A stretch of DNA of 64,000 nucleotides, from NCBI RefSeq assembly GCF_000974785.1, contig NZ_BBWV01000003.1:434001-498000 (forward strand), in the 5' to 3' direction. Position numbers and translations under genes: made by a program. This document shows, piece after piece, positions 9,834 through 18,704 of the stretch (the stretch's first letter is position 1; every line of letters starts with the position of its first letter). The notes beneath the pieces were generated by a model. The model was given only the letters and a program-made list of their open reading frames with translations, did not search any database and had not been told where the DNA came from. Origin of the DNA: Flavihumibacter petaseus NBRC 106054. Its GTDB lineage: Bacteria > Bacteroidota > Bacteroidia > Chitinophagales > Chitinophagaceae.

Positions 9834-10505
9834 ATGAAAATATCCTTGGTGAAATTTTTTTATCTGTTACCATTTAGCTGTCTGCTCGTTGCCTGCGGGA
9901 GCAGCAGAAATACGACATCCAATGCTTCGCCAACGGTAAAACGGACCGTTTCCGGCGATCCCCGGTTTATTGAAACAATCAGGATCAATCCCGGTGAAGA
10001 TGGACCCGGAGCCGGCTATTCTCCGAATACAGGATTATTCGGCGGCCCGGCAATGAACAGTTATGCCGCTTCCGGTAATATTGAAAGCAGTACGGCGCTC
10101 CAGTTCAAATACGCTATCCTGCTCGATGAGAATGTAGAAAATCTGAACAATATTGTTTTGCTGCAGTATATCGACGACTGGTACGGCACGAAATACCGTT
10201 ATGGAGGTTCAACCCGCCAGGGCATTGATTGTTCCGCGTTCGTCAACCAGTTGTCTTCAGCTGTTTTCGGAAAAACACTTCCCCGTACTTCGAGAGAACA
10301 ATTTGATCAGAGCCAGAAGATCCCGCTGGAATACCTTCAAACTGGTGACCTCGTTTTCTTCAACACCCGCGGCGGGGTATCCCATGTAGGTGTTTATCTG
10401 CTTCACAACAAATTTGTACATGCATCAACCAGCAGCGGTGTAGTGATCAGTGACCTGAATGAGGAATATTACAAACGGCGCCTTGTGGGCGCCGGTCGTT
10501 ACTGA
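9834..10505 (+). CDS. NlpC/P60 family cell-wall peptidase lipoprotein
   Basis: Envelope-anchored cysteine peptidase of 223 residues, predicted to cleave stem-peptide bonds in peptidoglycan. From the ATG at 9834 it has a lipoprotein signal ending in LLVACGSS. A low-complexity linker of about 90 residues follows. The NlpC/P60 domain covers about 105-223: catalytic Cys in GIDCSAFV, first His in VSHVGVYL, third polar residue in KFVHAS. YGGSTRQG and TGDLVFF are family hallmarks. The stop is 3 bases from the stop of the convergent M1 peptidase gene. The exact bond cleaved is unknown. Confidence 0.92.
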   Translation: MKISLVKFFYLLPFSCLLVACGSSRNTTSNASPTVKRTVSGDPRFIETIRINPGEDGPGAGYSPNTGLFGGPAMNSYAASGNIESSTALQFKYAILLDENVENLNNIVLLQYIDDWYGTKYRYGGSTRQGIDCSAFVNQLSSAVFGKTLPRTSREQFDQSQKIPLEYLQTGDLVFFNTRGGVSHVGVYLLHNKFVHASTSSGVVISDLNEEYYKRRLVGAGRY

Positions 10506-10508
10506 TAT

Positions 10509-12167
10509 TTAATCCTGTTTCTTTGTTTCTACGTAGAAGTTCGGATCAACTTCAAATGTCTGCAGCATTACTTTCAACGTCTGCCATTCCTCTGTCGGTT
10601 CCAGCCAGGTTTCCTTACCGTTGATCTTAACCTTTACCGGCAGGTTGAATCCGGGTACAACGTTTTTCCAGCGGTAGGAGAGCACGCCACTACTGTTGCC
10701 GTACTGCAATACCGGCACTTTGGTGGTACGCAAATATTGCTCAAAAAGCGGCGAAAGGTCACGACCAACAGCACGGCTGATAAAGGCTTCCACTTCTGAC
10801 GAGGTTGTCGTGCGGTGATAGTAGGTGCTGTTCAGGTTGCGCAGCAGCTGGCGGAATTTTTCGTCGTCTTTCATCAGCTGACGGATATAATGTATCATAT
10901 TGGCCGCCTTCGGATACATGTCGCCGCTGCCCTCCTTATTTACACCATAGATGCCGATGATCGGAATGTCATTCCTGATATTTTTCCGCACACCGGCGAT
11001 ATAGGCATTGGCGGCTTCGAGACCATCCTGACATTCTGTATAGATTGTTTCACTGTAGTTGGTAAAACCTTCGTGCACCCACATATCGGCAATGTCTTTA
11101 CTGGTAATATTATTACCGAACCATTCATGCCCGCTTTCATGGATGATGATAAAATCCCATTTTAGTCCCCAGCCTGTTCCGCTAAGGTCGCGCCCGAGGT
11201 AACCATTTTTGAATTTGTTGCCATAGGCAACTGCACTCTGATGTTCCATGCCTAGATGGGGTGCCTGTACAAGTTTATAACCATCTTCATAAAAGGGATA
11301 AGGGCCAAACCAGTGTTCAAAGCATTGCAGCATCGGTTTCACCTGGATGAACTGCTGTTTGGCGGCTTCGAGGTCTTCCTGCAAAACCCAGAACTGCAGA
11401 TCAAGGTTGCCTTTTTCTCCCTGGAACGTTTCATTCCAGCTGGTGTATTTTCCTATATAAGGAATAATATCGTAATTGTTGATCGGATTTTTCACCTCCC
11501 AGGTGTACTGAACCGTCTTGCTGTCACGGTCTTTTTTTTCCTTCAGCCGGCCGTTCGCAACTGCTACAAGGTCTTTGCTGACGATCATGGAGAGTGTGGC
11601 GCCTTTATCAGGCTCATCGCTCTGGTGGTCTTTACAAGGATACCATACGCTTGCCCCGAGGCCCTGGCAGGCTACGCTCATCCAGGGGTTGCCAGCCCTG
11701 TCTTTGGTCCAGATCCAGCCTCCGTCCCACGGTGCCCTGATCGCTTCCCGTGGTTTACCGGAAAATGTAAGCCGGATCACCTGATCACTTTCCTGGTTCA
11801 GATCACCCGGCACAGCAAGATGCCACGCATTTCCTTCCCGGGCGATGCTGATGTTTTTTCCATTAAGAACGGCTTTATTCAGCATCATGGGTTCCTGCAG
11901 GTCTATCTGCATGGCACCACTGTTACGAACTACTTTGAAACTCAGGTCTACTTCTCCGCTGATCGTTTTAGCAGTGTAATCGGGGGTAACTGTAATATCG
12001 TATCGTTGAACATCCCACCAGGCGCGCTCAGGATTAAGGGATCCGCGTAGCGTGTCCTGGTGAGTAAGGGTTTCTCTTTTGGACAGCGGTTGAGCATGCA
12101 GGTGAGTGCAGGCAAGTGCTGCTCCAATAGCAGTGAGGATTACTGTTTTTAATGATGTAAGTTGCAT
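10509..12167 (-). CDS. M1 family zinc aminopeptidase, exported
   Basis: A 552-residue exported metallopeptidase from the ATG at 12167. The signal peptide ends near THLHAQ. The zinc site is HESGHEWFGNN (HEXXH) with the third ligand Glu 18 residues on in WVHEGFTNY. The substrate-recognition motif is LGMEHQSA, in which His replaces the Asn of the usual GAMEN/GMEN. The N-terminal beta domain is about 40-230 and the thermolysin-like domain about 230-440; it lacks the long helical C-terminal domain of PepN, as is common in Bacteroidota members. It probably trims peptides in the periplasm. It diverges from the peptide-binding lipoprotein gene with only 36 bases between chosen starts, so the two may be co-regulated. 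Confidence 0.92.
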   Translation of the reverse strand: MQLTSLKTVILTAIGAALACTHLHAQPLSKRETLTHQDTLRGSLNPERAWWDVQRYDITVTPDYTAKTISGEVDLSFKVVRNSGAMQIDLQEPMMLNKAVLNGKNISIAREGNAWHLAVPGDLNQESDQVIRLTFSGKPREAIRAPWDGGWIWTKDRAGNPWMSVACQGLGASVWYPCKDHQSDEPDKGATLSMIVSKDLVAVANGRLKEKKDRDSKTVQYTWEVKNPINNYDIIPYIGKYTSWNETFQGEKGNLDLQFWVLQEDLEAAKQQFIQVKPMLQCFEHWFGPYPFYEDGYKLVQAPHLGMEHQSAVAYGNKFKNGYLGRDLSGTGWGLKWDFIIIHESGHEWFGNNITSKDIADMWVHEGFTNYSETIYTECQDGLEAANAYIAGVRKNIRNDIPIIGIYGVNKEGSGDMYPKAANMIHYIRQLMKDDEKFRQLLRNLNSTYYHRTTTSSEVEAFISRAVGRDLSPLFEQYLRTTKVPVLQYGNSSGVLSYRWKNVVPGFNLPVKVKINGKETWLEPTEEWQTLKVMLQTFEVDPNFYVETKKQD

Positions 12168-12203
12168 GCGGTAAATATAAGGGCTAAACCCAATTTCCGC
12201 TTC

Positions 12204-13832
12204 ATGGATAATTACCGGTGGTGTAGTACTATTTTGCTTGGTTGCTGGCTGCTGGCGGGCTGCGCCAGACAGTCCGGGAACAATGATGGCTACTTCCATT
12301 ACAATGAATCATCAGGTGTTGCCAGTCTTGATCCTGCATTTGCCAAAAATCAAAGTATTATGTGGATCATTCACCAGTTATACAGTACACTGGTAGAAGT
12401 TGGAGACGATATGGAGATCCGGCCATCTGTTGCTGACAGATGGGAGATCAGTGCTGACGGTCGCATTTATCGGTTTCACCTTAAAGACAGTGTGTGGTTT
12501 CATGATAGTCCCTGTTTTCCTGGCGGGCGGGGACGGCGTCTCAAAGCAGCCGATGTTGTTTACAGCCTTCGCCGGCTCGTAGATCCTGCAACAGCCAGCA
12601 GCGGTGCATGGATTTTCAATGGAAAACTCGATCCCCGGCAGGGGTTCCGCGCTGTTGATGACAGCACTTTTGAACTTGAGCTATACAAGGCCTTCCCACC
12701 CATACTGGGTATGCTGAGCATGCAGTATTGTTCGATTATTCCGGAAGAAGCAGTGCAATTTTACGGTGCAGGTTTCCGGAGTCATCCCGTAGGTTCAGGG
12801 CCGTTTTTTTTCCTGGCTTATGAAGAGGGTCAAACGCTTTTACTGAAACGCCACAGGCAATACTTTGAGAAAGACAGCAGCGGGCAACACCTTCCTTACC
12901 TTCCTGGAATTAAAATCACATTCAATGAAAGCAAGGCTACAGAATTCCTCCTGTTCAGGCAGGGCCAGTTGCATTTTGTGAATGATATCGATCCTTCGTT
13001 CAAAGATGAGGTGCTGAATAAAAAAGGGGATTTGCGGGAAGCCTGGAAGGAACAGGTTACACTGAAGAAACATCCTTATCTCAATACAGAATATCTGGGC
13101 ATCCTGATGGACCCGGGTAATGCGCTGGTCAGACGATCGCCATTACGCTGGAAACAGGTGCGCCAGGCAATTAATTATGGTTTCGACAGGAAAAAGATGA
13201 TGTTATACCTGCGCAACTCGATCGGTAGGCCCGCCGAGAACGGATTTGTACCGCCCGGTCTGCCTTCATTTGACAGTGCAGCAGTACCGGGCTACACCTT
13301 TCGACCGGATACAGCAAGAAAACTGGTTGCATCCATAAAAAGGGAAAGTGGTGAACAGGCTGCTGTTACACTGCTTACCATTCCGATCTATTCTGATCTG
13401 GCCAGTTATATTGCCAGGGAATTGCAGGAGATCGGTCTGCAGGTAAAAGTGGAAGTAGTACAGAAAAGTTTTCTGCTGGAGCAAACTGCCCAGTCGCAGG
13501 CCATGTTTTTCCGGGGATCATGGATCGCCGATTACCCGGATGCGGAAAACTATCTCAGTGTTTTTTATTCTAAAAACCCGGCACCGCCCAATTATACCCG
13601 ATACAGCAACCCGTCTTTTGACAAACTATATGAAGCTGCCCTGCTTGAGACAAATGACAGTATCCGGTATGGACTTTACCGGTCAATGGACCGTCTGCTG
13701 GTGGCCGATGCGCCGGTGGTGCCACTCTGGTATGATGAAGTTTGCTGGCTGGTCAGAAAGAATGTGACGGGCTTTACCCCCAATAGCCAGAACCTGCTTG
13801 AACTCCGGCATGCACGGCTGGATCAGCCCTGA
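12204..13832 (+). CDS. ABC transporter substrate-binding lipoprotein, family 5 (oligopeptide type)
   Basis: A 542-residue extracytoplasmic solute-binding protein related to DppA/OppA. I choose the ATG at 12204 because it gives a signal with lipobox LLAGC; the ATG at 12162 overlaps the divergent gene. Family marks include SLDPAFA near the N-terminus, ADRWEISADGRIYRFHL, LKAADVVYSLRRL, HPVGSGPF and the C-terminal hinge FRGSWIADYPDAENYL. It binds peptides or a similar ligand for import. The cognate OppB/C/D/F genes are not in this window. A link to the divergent exported M1 peptidase (peptide release, then capture) is inference from position. Confidence 0.9.
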   Translation: MDNYRWCSTILLGCWLLAGCARQSGNNDGYFHYNESSGVASLDPAFAKNQSIMWIIHQLYSTLVEVGDDMEIRPSVADRWEISADGRIYRFHLKDSVWFHDSPCFPGGRGRRLKAADVVYSLRRLVDPATASSGAWIFNGKLDPRQGFRAVDDSTFELELYKAFPPILGMLSMQYCSIIPEEAVQFYGAGFRSHPVGSGPFFFLAYEEGQTLLLKRHRQYFEKDSSGQHLPYLPGIKITFNESKATEFLLFRQGQLHFVNDIDPSFKDEVLNKKGDLREAWKEQVTLKKHPYLNTEYLGILMDPGNALVRRSPLRWKQVRQAINYGFDRKKMMLYLRNSIGRPAENGFVPPGLPSFDSAAVPGYTFRPDTARKLVASIKRESGEQAAVTLLTIPIYSDLASYIARELQEIGLQVKVEVVQKSFLLEQTAQSQAMFFRGSWIADYPDAENYLSVFYSKNPAPPNYTRYSNPSFDKLYEAALLETNDSIRYGLYRSMDRLLVADAPVVPLWYDEVCWLVRKNVTGFTPNSQNLLELRHARLDQP

Positions 13833-14233
13833 TTGGTCCGGGGCGATAGGGTGTCTGAAAGGGGCTCGTTTCGGGGTTTGAAGGAAGAAATTCACCTTCC
13901 AGCCTCCTTCTCATGTCGAACCCATCTCGAACAAGCAGGCCTGTTCCCTGTGTAAAACAGCGGTTTACTACACGAATCCGAGGCCGCCACTACACCAATT
14001 AATATAGCCCACTACATTTTTTCAGCGCTGTGTAACCCCAAAACCCGCCTGCGCCAATTTCAACTCTCCACCTTCGCTAAAGCTTCGGTGGGCGAAGCCC
14101 AGACTCCAGACTTCAAACCTACCTCGATATATTGTCTATTGATTATCAGCTTGTTGATATTAAAATTGCCTGCAAGGGTTTCTTAAAACTGCCCAAGTAG
14201 CATCATTTTGATTTATCTTTGCGCCTTAATTAA
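13833..14233. other. 400-base gene-free stretch with hairpin and probable degraded repeat
   Basis: No credible open frame. At 14072-14097 CTTCGC and GCGAAG flank TAAAGCTTCGGTGG, forming a small hairpin. Read in one frame, 13890-14110 spells fragments (with stops) such as IAHYIFSAL and STFAKASVGEAQ, which I recall recurring as translated intergenic repeats in Bacteroidota genomes. The last part holds the desaturase promoter. Confidence 0.4.
14214..14221 (+). promoter_or_regulatory. -7 box upstream of the desaturase gene
   Basis: TATCTTTG matches TAnnTTTG exactly. It sits 12 bases before the first ATG (14234), so the leader is very short; the second ATG at 14243 is an alternative start. Confidence 0.5.
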
Positions 14234-15037
14234 ATGTGCAGTATGGCAGTTATTCTGACTTTCTTTTTCGCCCATTGGTTCTTATCCCTTTTCTTTCATA
14301 CGTTTTTCCTGCATCGTTTTGCATCCCACCAGATGTATACGACCAGCAAAGGCTGGGAGAGATTCTTTTACCTGTCCACCTGGTTTACCCAGGGTTCATC
14401 CTACCTCGTACCCCGCGCTTATGCTGTAATGCACCGAATGCACCATGTATACAGTGACACTGAAAAAGACCCGCATAGCCCCCATTTCTTCAAAGACGTT
14501 TGGGGCATGATGATCCATACCAGGAATATTTACAATGCTTTTCTGACCGGTAAAAATGTGCCGGATGCCCAGTTTACCCGTGAATATCTTCCGATCTGGT
14601 CAAAACTGGACCGTATAGCCGACAGCATGTGGAGCCGTCTCCTGTTTGGCGCTGCGTACGTTGGTATCTACGTGGTATTTGCACCCAGTTTTTGGTGGTT
14701 TCTGCTATTGCCCATTCATTTCCTGATGGGACCGGTTCAGGGCGCGATCGTGAACTGGTGCGGACATAAATATGGATATTCCAACTATACCAATGGTGAT
14801 CACAGCAAGAATAGTGAGCCCTGGGGTATATTCCTGCTGGGCGAGTTGTTTCAGAACAACCACCATAAGCAGGGTACCAATCCGAACTTTGCCCGCAAGT
14901 GGTTTGAACTGGATCCGACTTACCAGGTAATGAAACTGATGAACTTTGTAGGCATTATCCGGCTGAACAAACTGATGGTGGAGGTAGAACAACCCCTGAA
15001 AGAAATCAGCAATGGAAAGAAAGAGCGGGTAGCCTGA
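14234..15037 (+). CDS. Acyl-CoA / fatty-acid desaturase (membrane di-iron)
   Basis: A 267-residue integral membrane desaturase that introduces a double bond into acyl chains using O2 and a di-iron site. Histidine boxes are HTFFLHRFASH near residue 22, HRMHHVYSDTEKDPHSPH near 70 and NNHHKQG near 208, with an additional GHKYGY. Hydrophobic segments flank the boxes. The phrase EKDPHSP is typical of delta-9 type SCD-like enzymes. The start may be ATG 14234 or 14243 (MAVILTFF). It is probably transcribed alone, with a terminator at 15066-15096. It likely tunes membrane fluidity. Confidence 0.9.
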   Translation: MCSMAVILTFFFAHWFLSLFFHTFFLHRFASHQMYTTSKGWERFFYLSTWFTQGSSYLVPRAYAVMHRMHHVYSDTEKDPHSPHFFKDVWGMMIHTRNIYNAFLTGKNVPDAQFTREYLPIWSKLDRIADSMWSRLLFGAAYVGIYVVFAPSFWWFLLLPIHFLMGPVQGAIVNWCGHKYGYSNYTNGDHSKNSEPWGIFLLGELFQNNHHKQGTNPNFARKWFELDPTYQVMKLMNFVGIIRLNKLMVEVEQPLKEISNGKKERVA

Positions 15038-15065
15038 TAAGAAAACGAGAAAATAATATATCAAT

Positions 15066-15096
15066 AAAAAAAGGGAAAATTTACTTTTCCCTTTTT
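15066..15096. terminator. Terminator shared by the desaturase and msrA ends
   Basis: AAAAAGGGAAAA pairs with TTTTCCCTTTTT around a 5-base loop. The right arm lies inside the last codons of msrA (…KREK, stop 15081-15083), so the hairpin and the msrA 3' end overlap. Confidence 0.75.
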
Positions 15097-15770
15097 GTTT
15101 GCGCCTGATTATTCTTTTTCAGTTTATCCTTAAATACTTTTTCGAATTTTTCCATCTTCGGCCTGATCACGAAATAGCAATAAGGTTGTGATCCGTTATT
15201 GATATAGTAATTCTGGTGATAATCTTCTGCGAGGTAGAAGTTTTTGAAAGGCTCAACAGCAGTAACGATCGGTGCATTAAAAGAACCGCTTTCATCCAGC
15301 TGCTCCTTATAATGTTCAGCTTTTTCCCGTTGCTCTTCATTGTGATAAAATACCACGCTGCGGTACTGCGGACCAACATCATTTCCCTGGCGGTTAAGTG
15401 TAGTGGGATCATGCGATTGCCAGAACACTTCCAATAACTCATCATAGGTCACGATCGCAGGATCAAAAATTACCTGGATCACTTCTGCATGACCAGTATT
15501 TTTCTGGCACACCTCCTCGTAAGTGGGATTGGCCACTTTGCCACCGGAGTATCCGGAAGAAACTTTCAGCACACCATTAAGTTGCTGGAATACTGCCTCC
15601 ACACACCAGAAACATCCGGCGCCTAGCGTTGCCGTATCGGTTGCCCCATAATTCGCATACACAAGGTCATTGCTCATGGATTTATTGGGATTTTCTTTCT
15701 GGGCGCAGCCGGCCAGGTACTGACTGAAAGCCAGTGCTACTACGCCTAAGTATAAAGAGAATCGATGCAT
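15081..15770 (-). CDS. msrA: Peptide methionine-S-sulfoxide reductase, lipoprotein form
   Basis: Reduces methionine-S-sulfoxide in proteins. The catalytic motif GCFWCVE follows a lipoprotein signal with LAGCAQK, so this copy acts in the envelope, unlike cytosolic MsrA. Family marks are GYSGGKVANPTYEEVC, GHAEVIQV, HDPTTLNRQGNDVGPQYRS and AEDYHQNYY. From ATG 15770 it has 229 residues; the ATG at 15782 would add four residues. The C-terminal tail is lysine rich and encoded partly by the terminator arm. No msrB is adjacent. Electrons would have to come through a membrane or periplasmic thioredoxin relay. Confidence 0.94.
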   Translation of the reverse strand: MHRFSLYLGVVALAFSQYLAGCAQKENPNKSMSNDLVYANYGATDTATLGAGCFWCVEAVFQQLNGVLKVSSGYSGGKVANPTYEEVCQKNTGHAEVIQVIFDPAIVTYDELLEVFWQSHDPTTLNRQGNDVGPQYRSVVFYHNEEQREKAEHYKEQLDESGSFNAPIVTAVEPFKNFYLAEDYHQNYYINNGSQPYCYFVIRPKMEKFEKVFKDKLKKNNQAQTKREK

Positions 15771-15869
15771 ATTGATAACCAAAATTCAAACGGCAAGTTA
15801 CGACCCTTAATTGTTTACGGAATGTTACAATATGTCGGGTACGTGTCCCCAATGTACCGATATTTCCAA

Positions 15870-15877
15870 TATCTTTG
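15870..15877 (+). promoter_or_regulatory. -7 box upstream of prfB
   Basis: TATCTTTG matches TAnnTTTG exactly and ends 8 bases before the prfB ATG at 15886, implying a nearly leaderless mRNA. Confidence 0.5.
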
Positions 15878-15885
15878 CACCCGCT

Positions 15886-16984
15886 ATGACACAAGAAAAT
15901 TTGAAAACATTACGGGAGCGGGTTTCGGTTCTAAGGAGGTTTCTTTGACGTCGCTAACCGAACCCACAAGATCCAACAAGACAAACAATTAACGCTATCA
16001 TCCGGCTTTTGGGATGATAATCAGCGTGCTACCGCTATTCTGAAGGAAATCAAGGTACATGAGTACTGGATCGGCCTTTTCGGGGAAGTCGATACTGCGG
16101 TAGAGGATTTCGCCATTCTTCATGATTTCTGGAAAGCAGGCGAGGCTACCGAAGAAGAAGTGAAAGCGGCCTATGAAAAGGCGCTGGCTGCCATTGAGGA
16201 AGCCGAATTCAAGAGTACGCTGAACCAGCCCGAAGATGAACTTCCTGCCGTTATCCAGATCAACAGCGGTGCCGGCGGTACCGAAAGCCAGGATTGGGCC
16301 CAGATTTTATCCCGCATGTATCGCATGTATGGCGAAAAACAGGGGTACGCTGTTACGGAACTCGATTGGCAGGACGGCGATGGCGCTGGTATTAAAAGTG
16401 CAACCTTTCAGTTTGACGGCCCGTTTGCCTATGGTTTCCTGAAAGGCGAAAGTGGTGTTCACCGCCTCGTGCGGATCTCGCCGTTTGACTCCAACGCCCG
16501 CAGGCATACTTCCTTCGCCTCCGTTTTCGTCTACCCGCTGGTAGATGACACGATCGAAATTGAAGTAAAAGACAGCGAAGTGAAGATGGAAACAGCCCGA
16601 AGCGGCGGTGCAGGCGGTCAGAACGTGAACAAGGTGGAAACCAAGGTGATGCTCACCCATATTCCTACAGGAATTGTAGTGATTTGCCAAACCGAAAGAA
16701 CGCAGCTGGGTAACCGGGAAAAAGCCATGCAGATGCTGAAAAGCCGTCTGTATGAAGAAGAACTTCGCCGCCGGGAGGAACTGAAAAATGCCACCAATGC
16801 CAGCAAGAAGAAAATCGAATGGGGAAGCCAGATCAGGAGTTATGTATTTCACCCTTATAAAATGATCAAAGATCACCGGACCGACTTTGAAGTGGGCAAT
16901 GTACAGCCTGTAATGGACGGTGAACTGGATGGTTTTATCAAGGCATATTTGATGAGCCAGAAAGAAGAAGAACCAGCTTCTTAG
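15886..16984 (+). CDS. prfB: Peptide chain release factor 2 with programmed +1 frameshift
   Basis: Recognises UGA/UAA and releases the nascent peptide. Translation starts at ATG 15886 and meets in-frame TGA at 15946-15948 after 20 codons; shifting +1 at CTT-TGA continues as GAC at 15947 for 345 codons to TAG 16982-16984, giving 365 residues. The shift site has the internal Shine-Dalgarno AGGAGG three bases before CTTTGA, as in the classic autoregulated prfB. The stop-codon tripeptide SPF ([12 protein letters not shown]) and catalytic GGQ ([10 protein letters not shown]) are both present. Simple ORF callers see only a fragment from 16160. It diverges from msrA and pruA follows by 16 bases, possibly in one unit. 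Confidence 0.97.
15934..15949 (+). promoter_or_regulatory. prfB programmed +1 frameshift signal
   Basis: AGGAGG (15934-15939), TTT, CTT slippery codon (15943-15945), then in-frame UGA (15946-15948) followed by C. Low RF2 makes UGA decoding slow, tRNA-Leu slips to UUU, and full-length RF2 is made. Among genes that mostly lack Shine-Dalgarno sequences, this is the clearest AGGAGG. Confidence 0.95.
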
Positions 16985-17000
16985 TTTTAAAACACACATT

Positions 17001-18632
17001 ATGAGCTTAGGTTATTTTGCTTATCCGATGCCGGTAAACGAGCCGGTGCTGAACTATGGACCGGGATCTCCGGAAAAAGCCACGCTGAAAAAGACACTGG
17101 CAGAGTTGAAGAAAAAAGAAGCGGATATCCCCATGTATATCGGTGGCAGGGCAGTAAGAACCGGCAACCGGATTGCGATTACACCTCCCCATGAAAAAGA
17201 TCATGTGCTGGGTTACTTTCATGAAGGTGATGCCAAACATGTTCAGCAAGCCATCGATGCCGCATTGAAAGCAAGGGCATCCTGGGCGGAAACAAGTTGG
17301 GAAAGCCGTGCAGCAATTTTCCTGAAAGCAGCCGATCTTATTGCAACCAAATACCGTTCCTACATGAACGGGACCACGATGCTTGGGCAAAGCAAGAATG
17401 CCTACCAGGCAGAAATTGATGCGGCCTGTGAGATCATCGATTTCCTGCGTTTCAATGTACATTTCCTGAGTGAGATTTATAAACAACAGCCGATCAGTAG
17501 CCCGGGCATGCATAACCGCATGGAGTGGCGTCCCCTGGAGGGATTTGTACTTGCTATTACACCCTTCAACTTCACCGCGATCGGTGGCAACCTTCCCACC
17601 GCGCCCGCCATGTGCGGCAATACAGTCGTCTGGAAACCAGCCCATACACAGATCTATTCTGCACAAATGTTCATGCGGATCCTCCAGGAAGCGGGATTGC
17701 CGGACGGTGTGATCAACCTGATCTATGTGGATGGACCCACGCTCGGGGATGTTTGTTTTTCTCACCGCGATTTTGCCGGCGTACACTTTACGGGGTCTAC
17801 TGGTGTATTCAATACCATGTGGGCGACTATCGGCGCCAATATTGCACAATACAGAACCTACCCGCGCATCGTTGGCGAAACAGGCGGTAAGGATTTTGTG
17901 CTGGTACACCGCAGCGCCGATCCCGATGTAGTGGCTACTGCACTCGCCAGGGGGGCATTTGAATTCCAGGGACAAAAATGTTCGGCTGCTTCAAGGGCAT
18001 ACCTGCCCTCCAATATTGCTGAAATTGTCAAGCGGAAACTGGTAGACCAGGTGGAGCAGATGAAAATGGGAAGCGTGGAAGATTTCAGCAATTTTATCAA
18101 TGCCGTGATTGATGAAAGGAGTTACGATAAGATCAAAAAATACATTGACCGTGCCAGGAAAGACCGGAAGGCCAAAATCCTGGTAGGAGGCAATTGCGAC
18201 AAACGCAAAGGATATTTTGTTGAACCGACTGTAATCGAAACAACCGACCCGCAGTATGTAACCATGTGCGAGGAAATCTTCGGCCCGGTACTCACGATTT
18301 ATACTTACGATGCCAACAATTTTGAAAAGGCATTGAATCTTGTGGACAATACCTCTCCTTATGCACTGACTGGTTCAATTATCGCCAGGGATCGCGATGC
18401 CATTGAACTGGCAACAAGCCGTCTCCGGAATGCTGCAGGAAATTTCTATATCAACGACAAGCCGACAGGCGCCGTGGTGGGACAACAACCTTTTGGCGGA
18501 GCAAGGGCTAGCGGTACCAACGATAAAGCTGGTTCAATGTTGAACCTTTACCGTTGGCTGAGCGCACGCACGATCAAGGAAACATATAACCCACCGACAA
18601 GCTTCAGGTATCCATTCCTGTCAGAGGAATAA
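17001..18632 (+). CDS. pruA: L-glutamate gamma-semialdehyde dehydrogenase (P5C dehydrogenase)
   Basis: Oxidises glutamate semialdehyde (from proline or arginine breakdown) to glutamate with NAD+. The 543-residue length fits the stand-alone enzyme, not the PutA fusion. Aldehyde dehydrogenase marks: ITPFNFTAIGGNLPTAPA (NAD site), FTGSTGVF, catalytic-region Glu in VGETGGKDF and catalytic Cys in GQKCSAASRAY. PQQPFGGARASGTNDKAG-type C-terminus is typical of PruA. It is 16 bases downstream of prfB. Proline dehydrogenase is not in the window. Confidence 0.95.
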   Translation: MSLGYFAYPMPVNEPVLNYGPGSPEKATLKKTLAELKKKEADIPMYIGGRAVRTGNRIAITPPHEKDHVLGYFHEGDAKHVQQAIDAALKARASWAETSWESRAAIFLKAADLIATKYRSYMNGTTMLGQSKNAYQAEIDAACEIIDFLRFNVHFLSEIYKQQPISSPGMHNRMEWRPLEGFVLAITPFNFTAIGGNLPTAPAMCGNTVVWKPAHTQIYSAQMFMRILQEAGLPDGVINLIYVDGPTLGDVCFSHRDFAGVHFTGSTGVFNTMWATIGANIAQYRTYPRIVGETGGKDFVLVHRSADPDVVATALARGAFEFQGQKCSAASRAYLPSNIAEIVKRKLVDQVEQMKMGSVEDFSNFINAVIDERSYDKIKKYIDRARKDRKAKILVGGNCDKRKGYFVEPTVIETTDPQYVTMCEEIFGPVLTIYTYDANNFEKALNLVDNTSPYALTGSIIARDRDAIELATSRLRNAAGNFYINDKPTGAVVGQQPFGGARASGTNDKAGSMLNLYRWLSARTIKETYNPPTSFRYPFLSEE

Positions 18633-18704
18633 TTTTGGAGGTGCGTTTTTATACTTTCGCACGCAATTTGACGTTGTAGCGATGGTTAAAAAATTGAACG
18701 TACC

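Noticed and set aside
11256-12050. A 264-codon plus-strand frame opposite the M1 peptidase
   Set aside because: Antisense shadow; the peptidase on the other strand has all motifs.
16160-16984. Reading prfB as a short gene starting at 16160
   Set aside because: The frame continues upstream to the +1 shift site; the full gene starts at 15886.
17007-17975. A 322-codon open frame on the minus strand opposite pruA
   Set aside because: It lies wholly inside a clear pruA gene in antisense, has no recognisable motif and many Cys/His typical of shadow frames.
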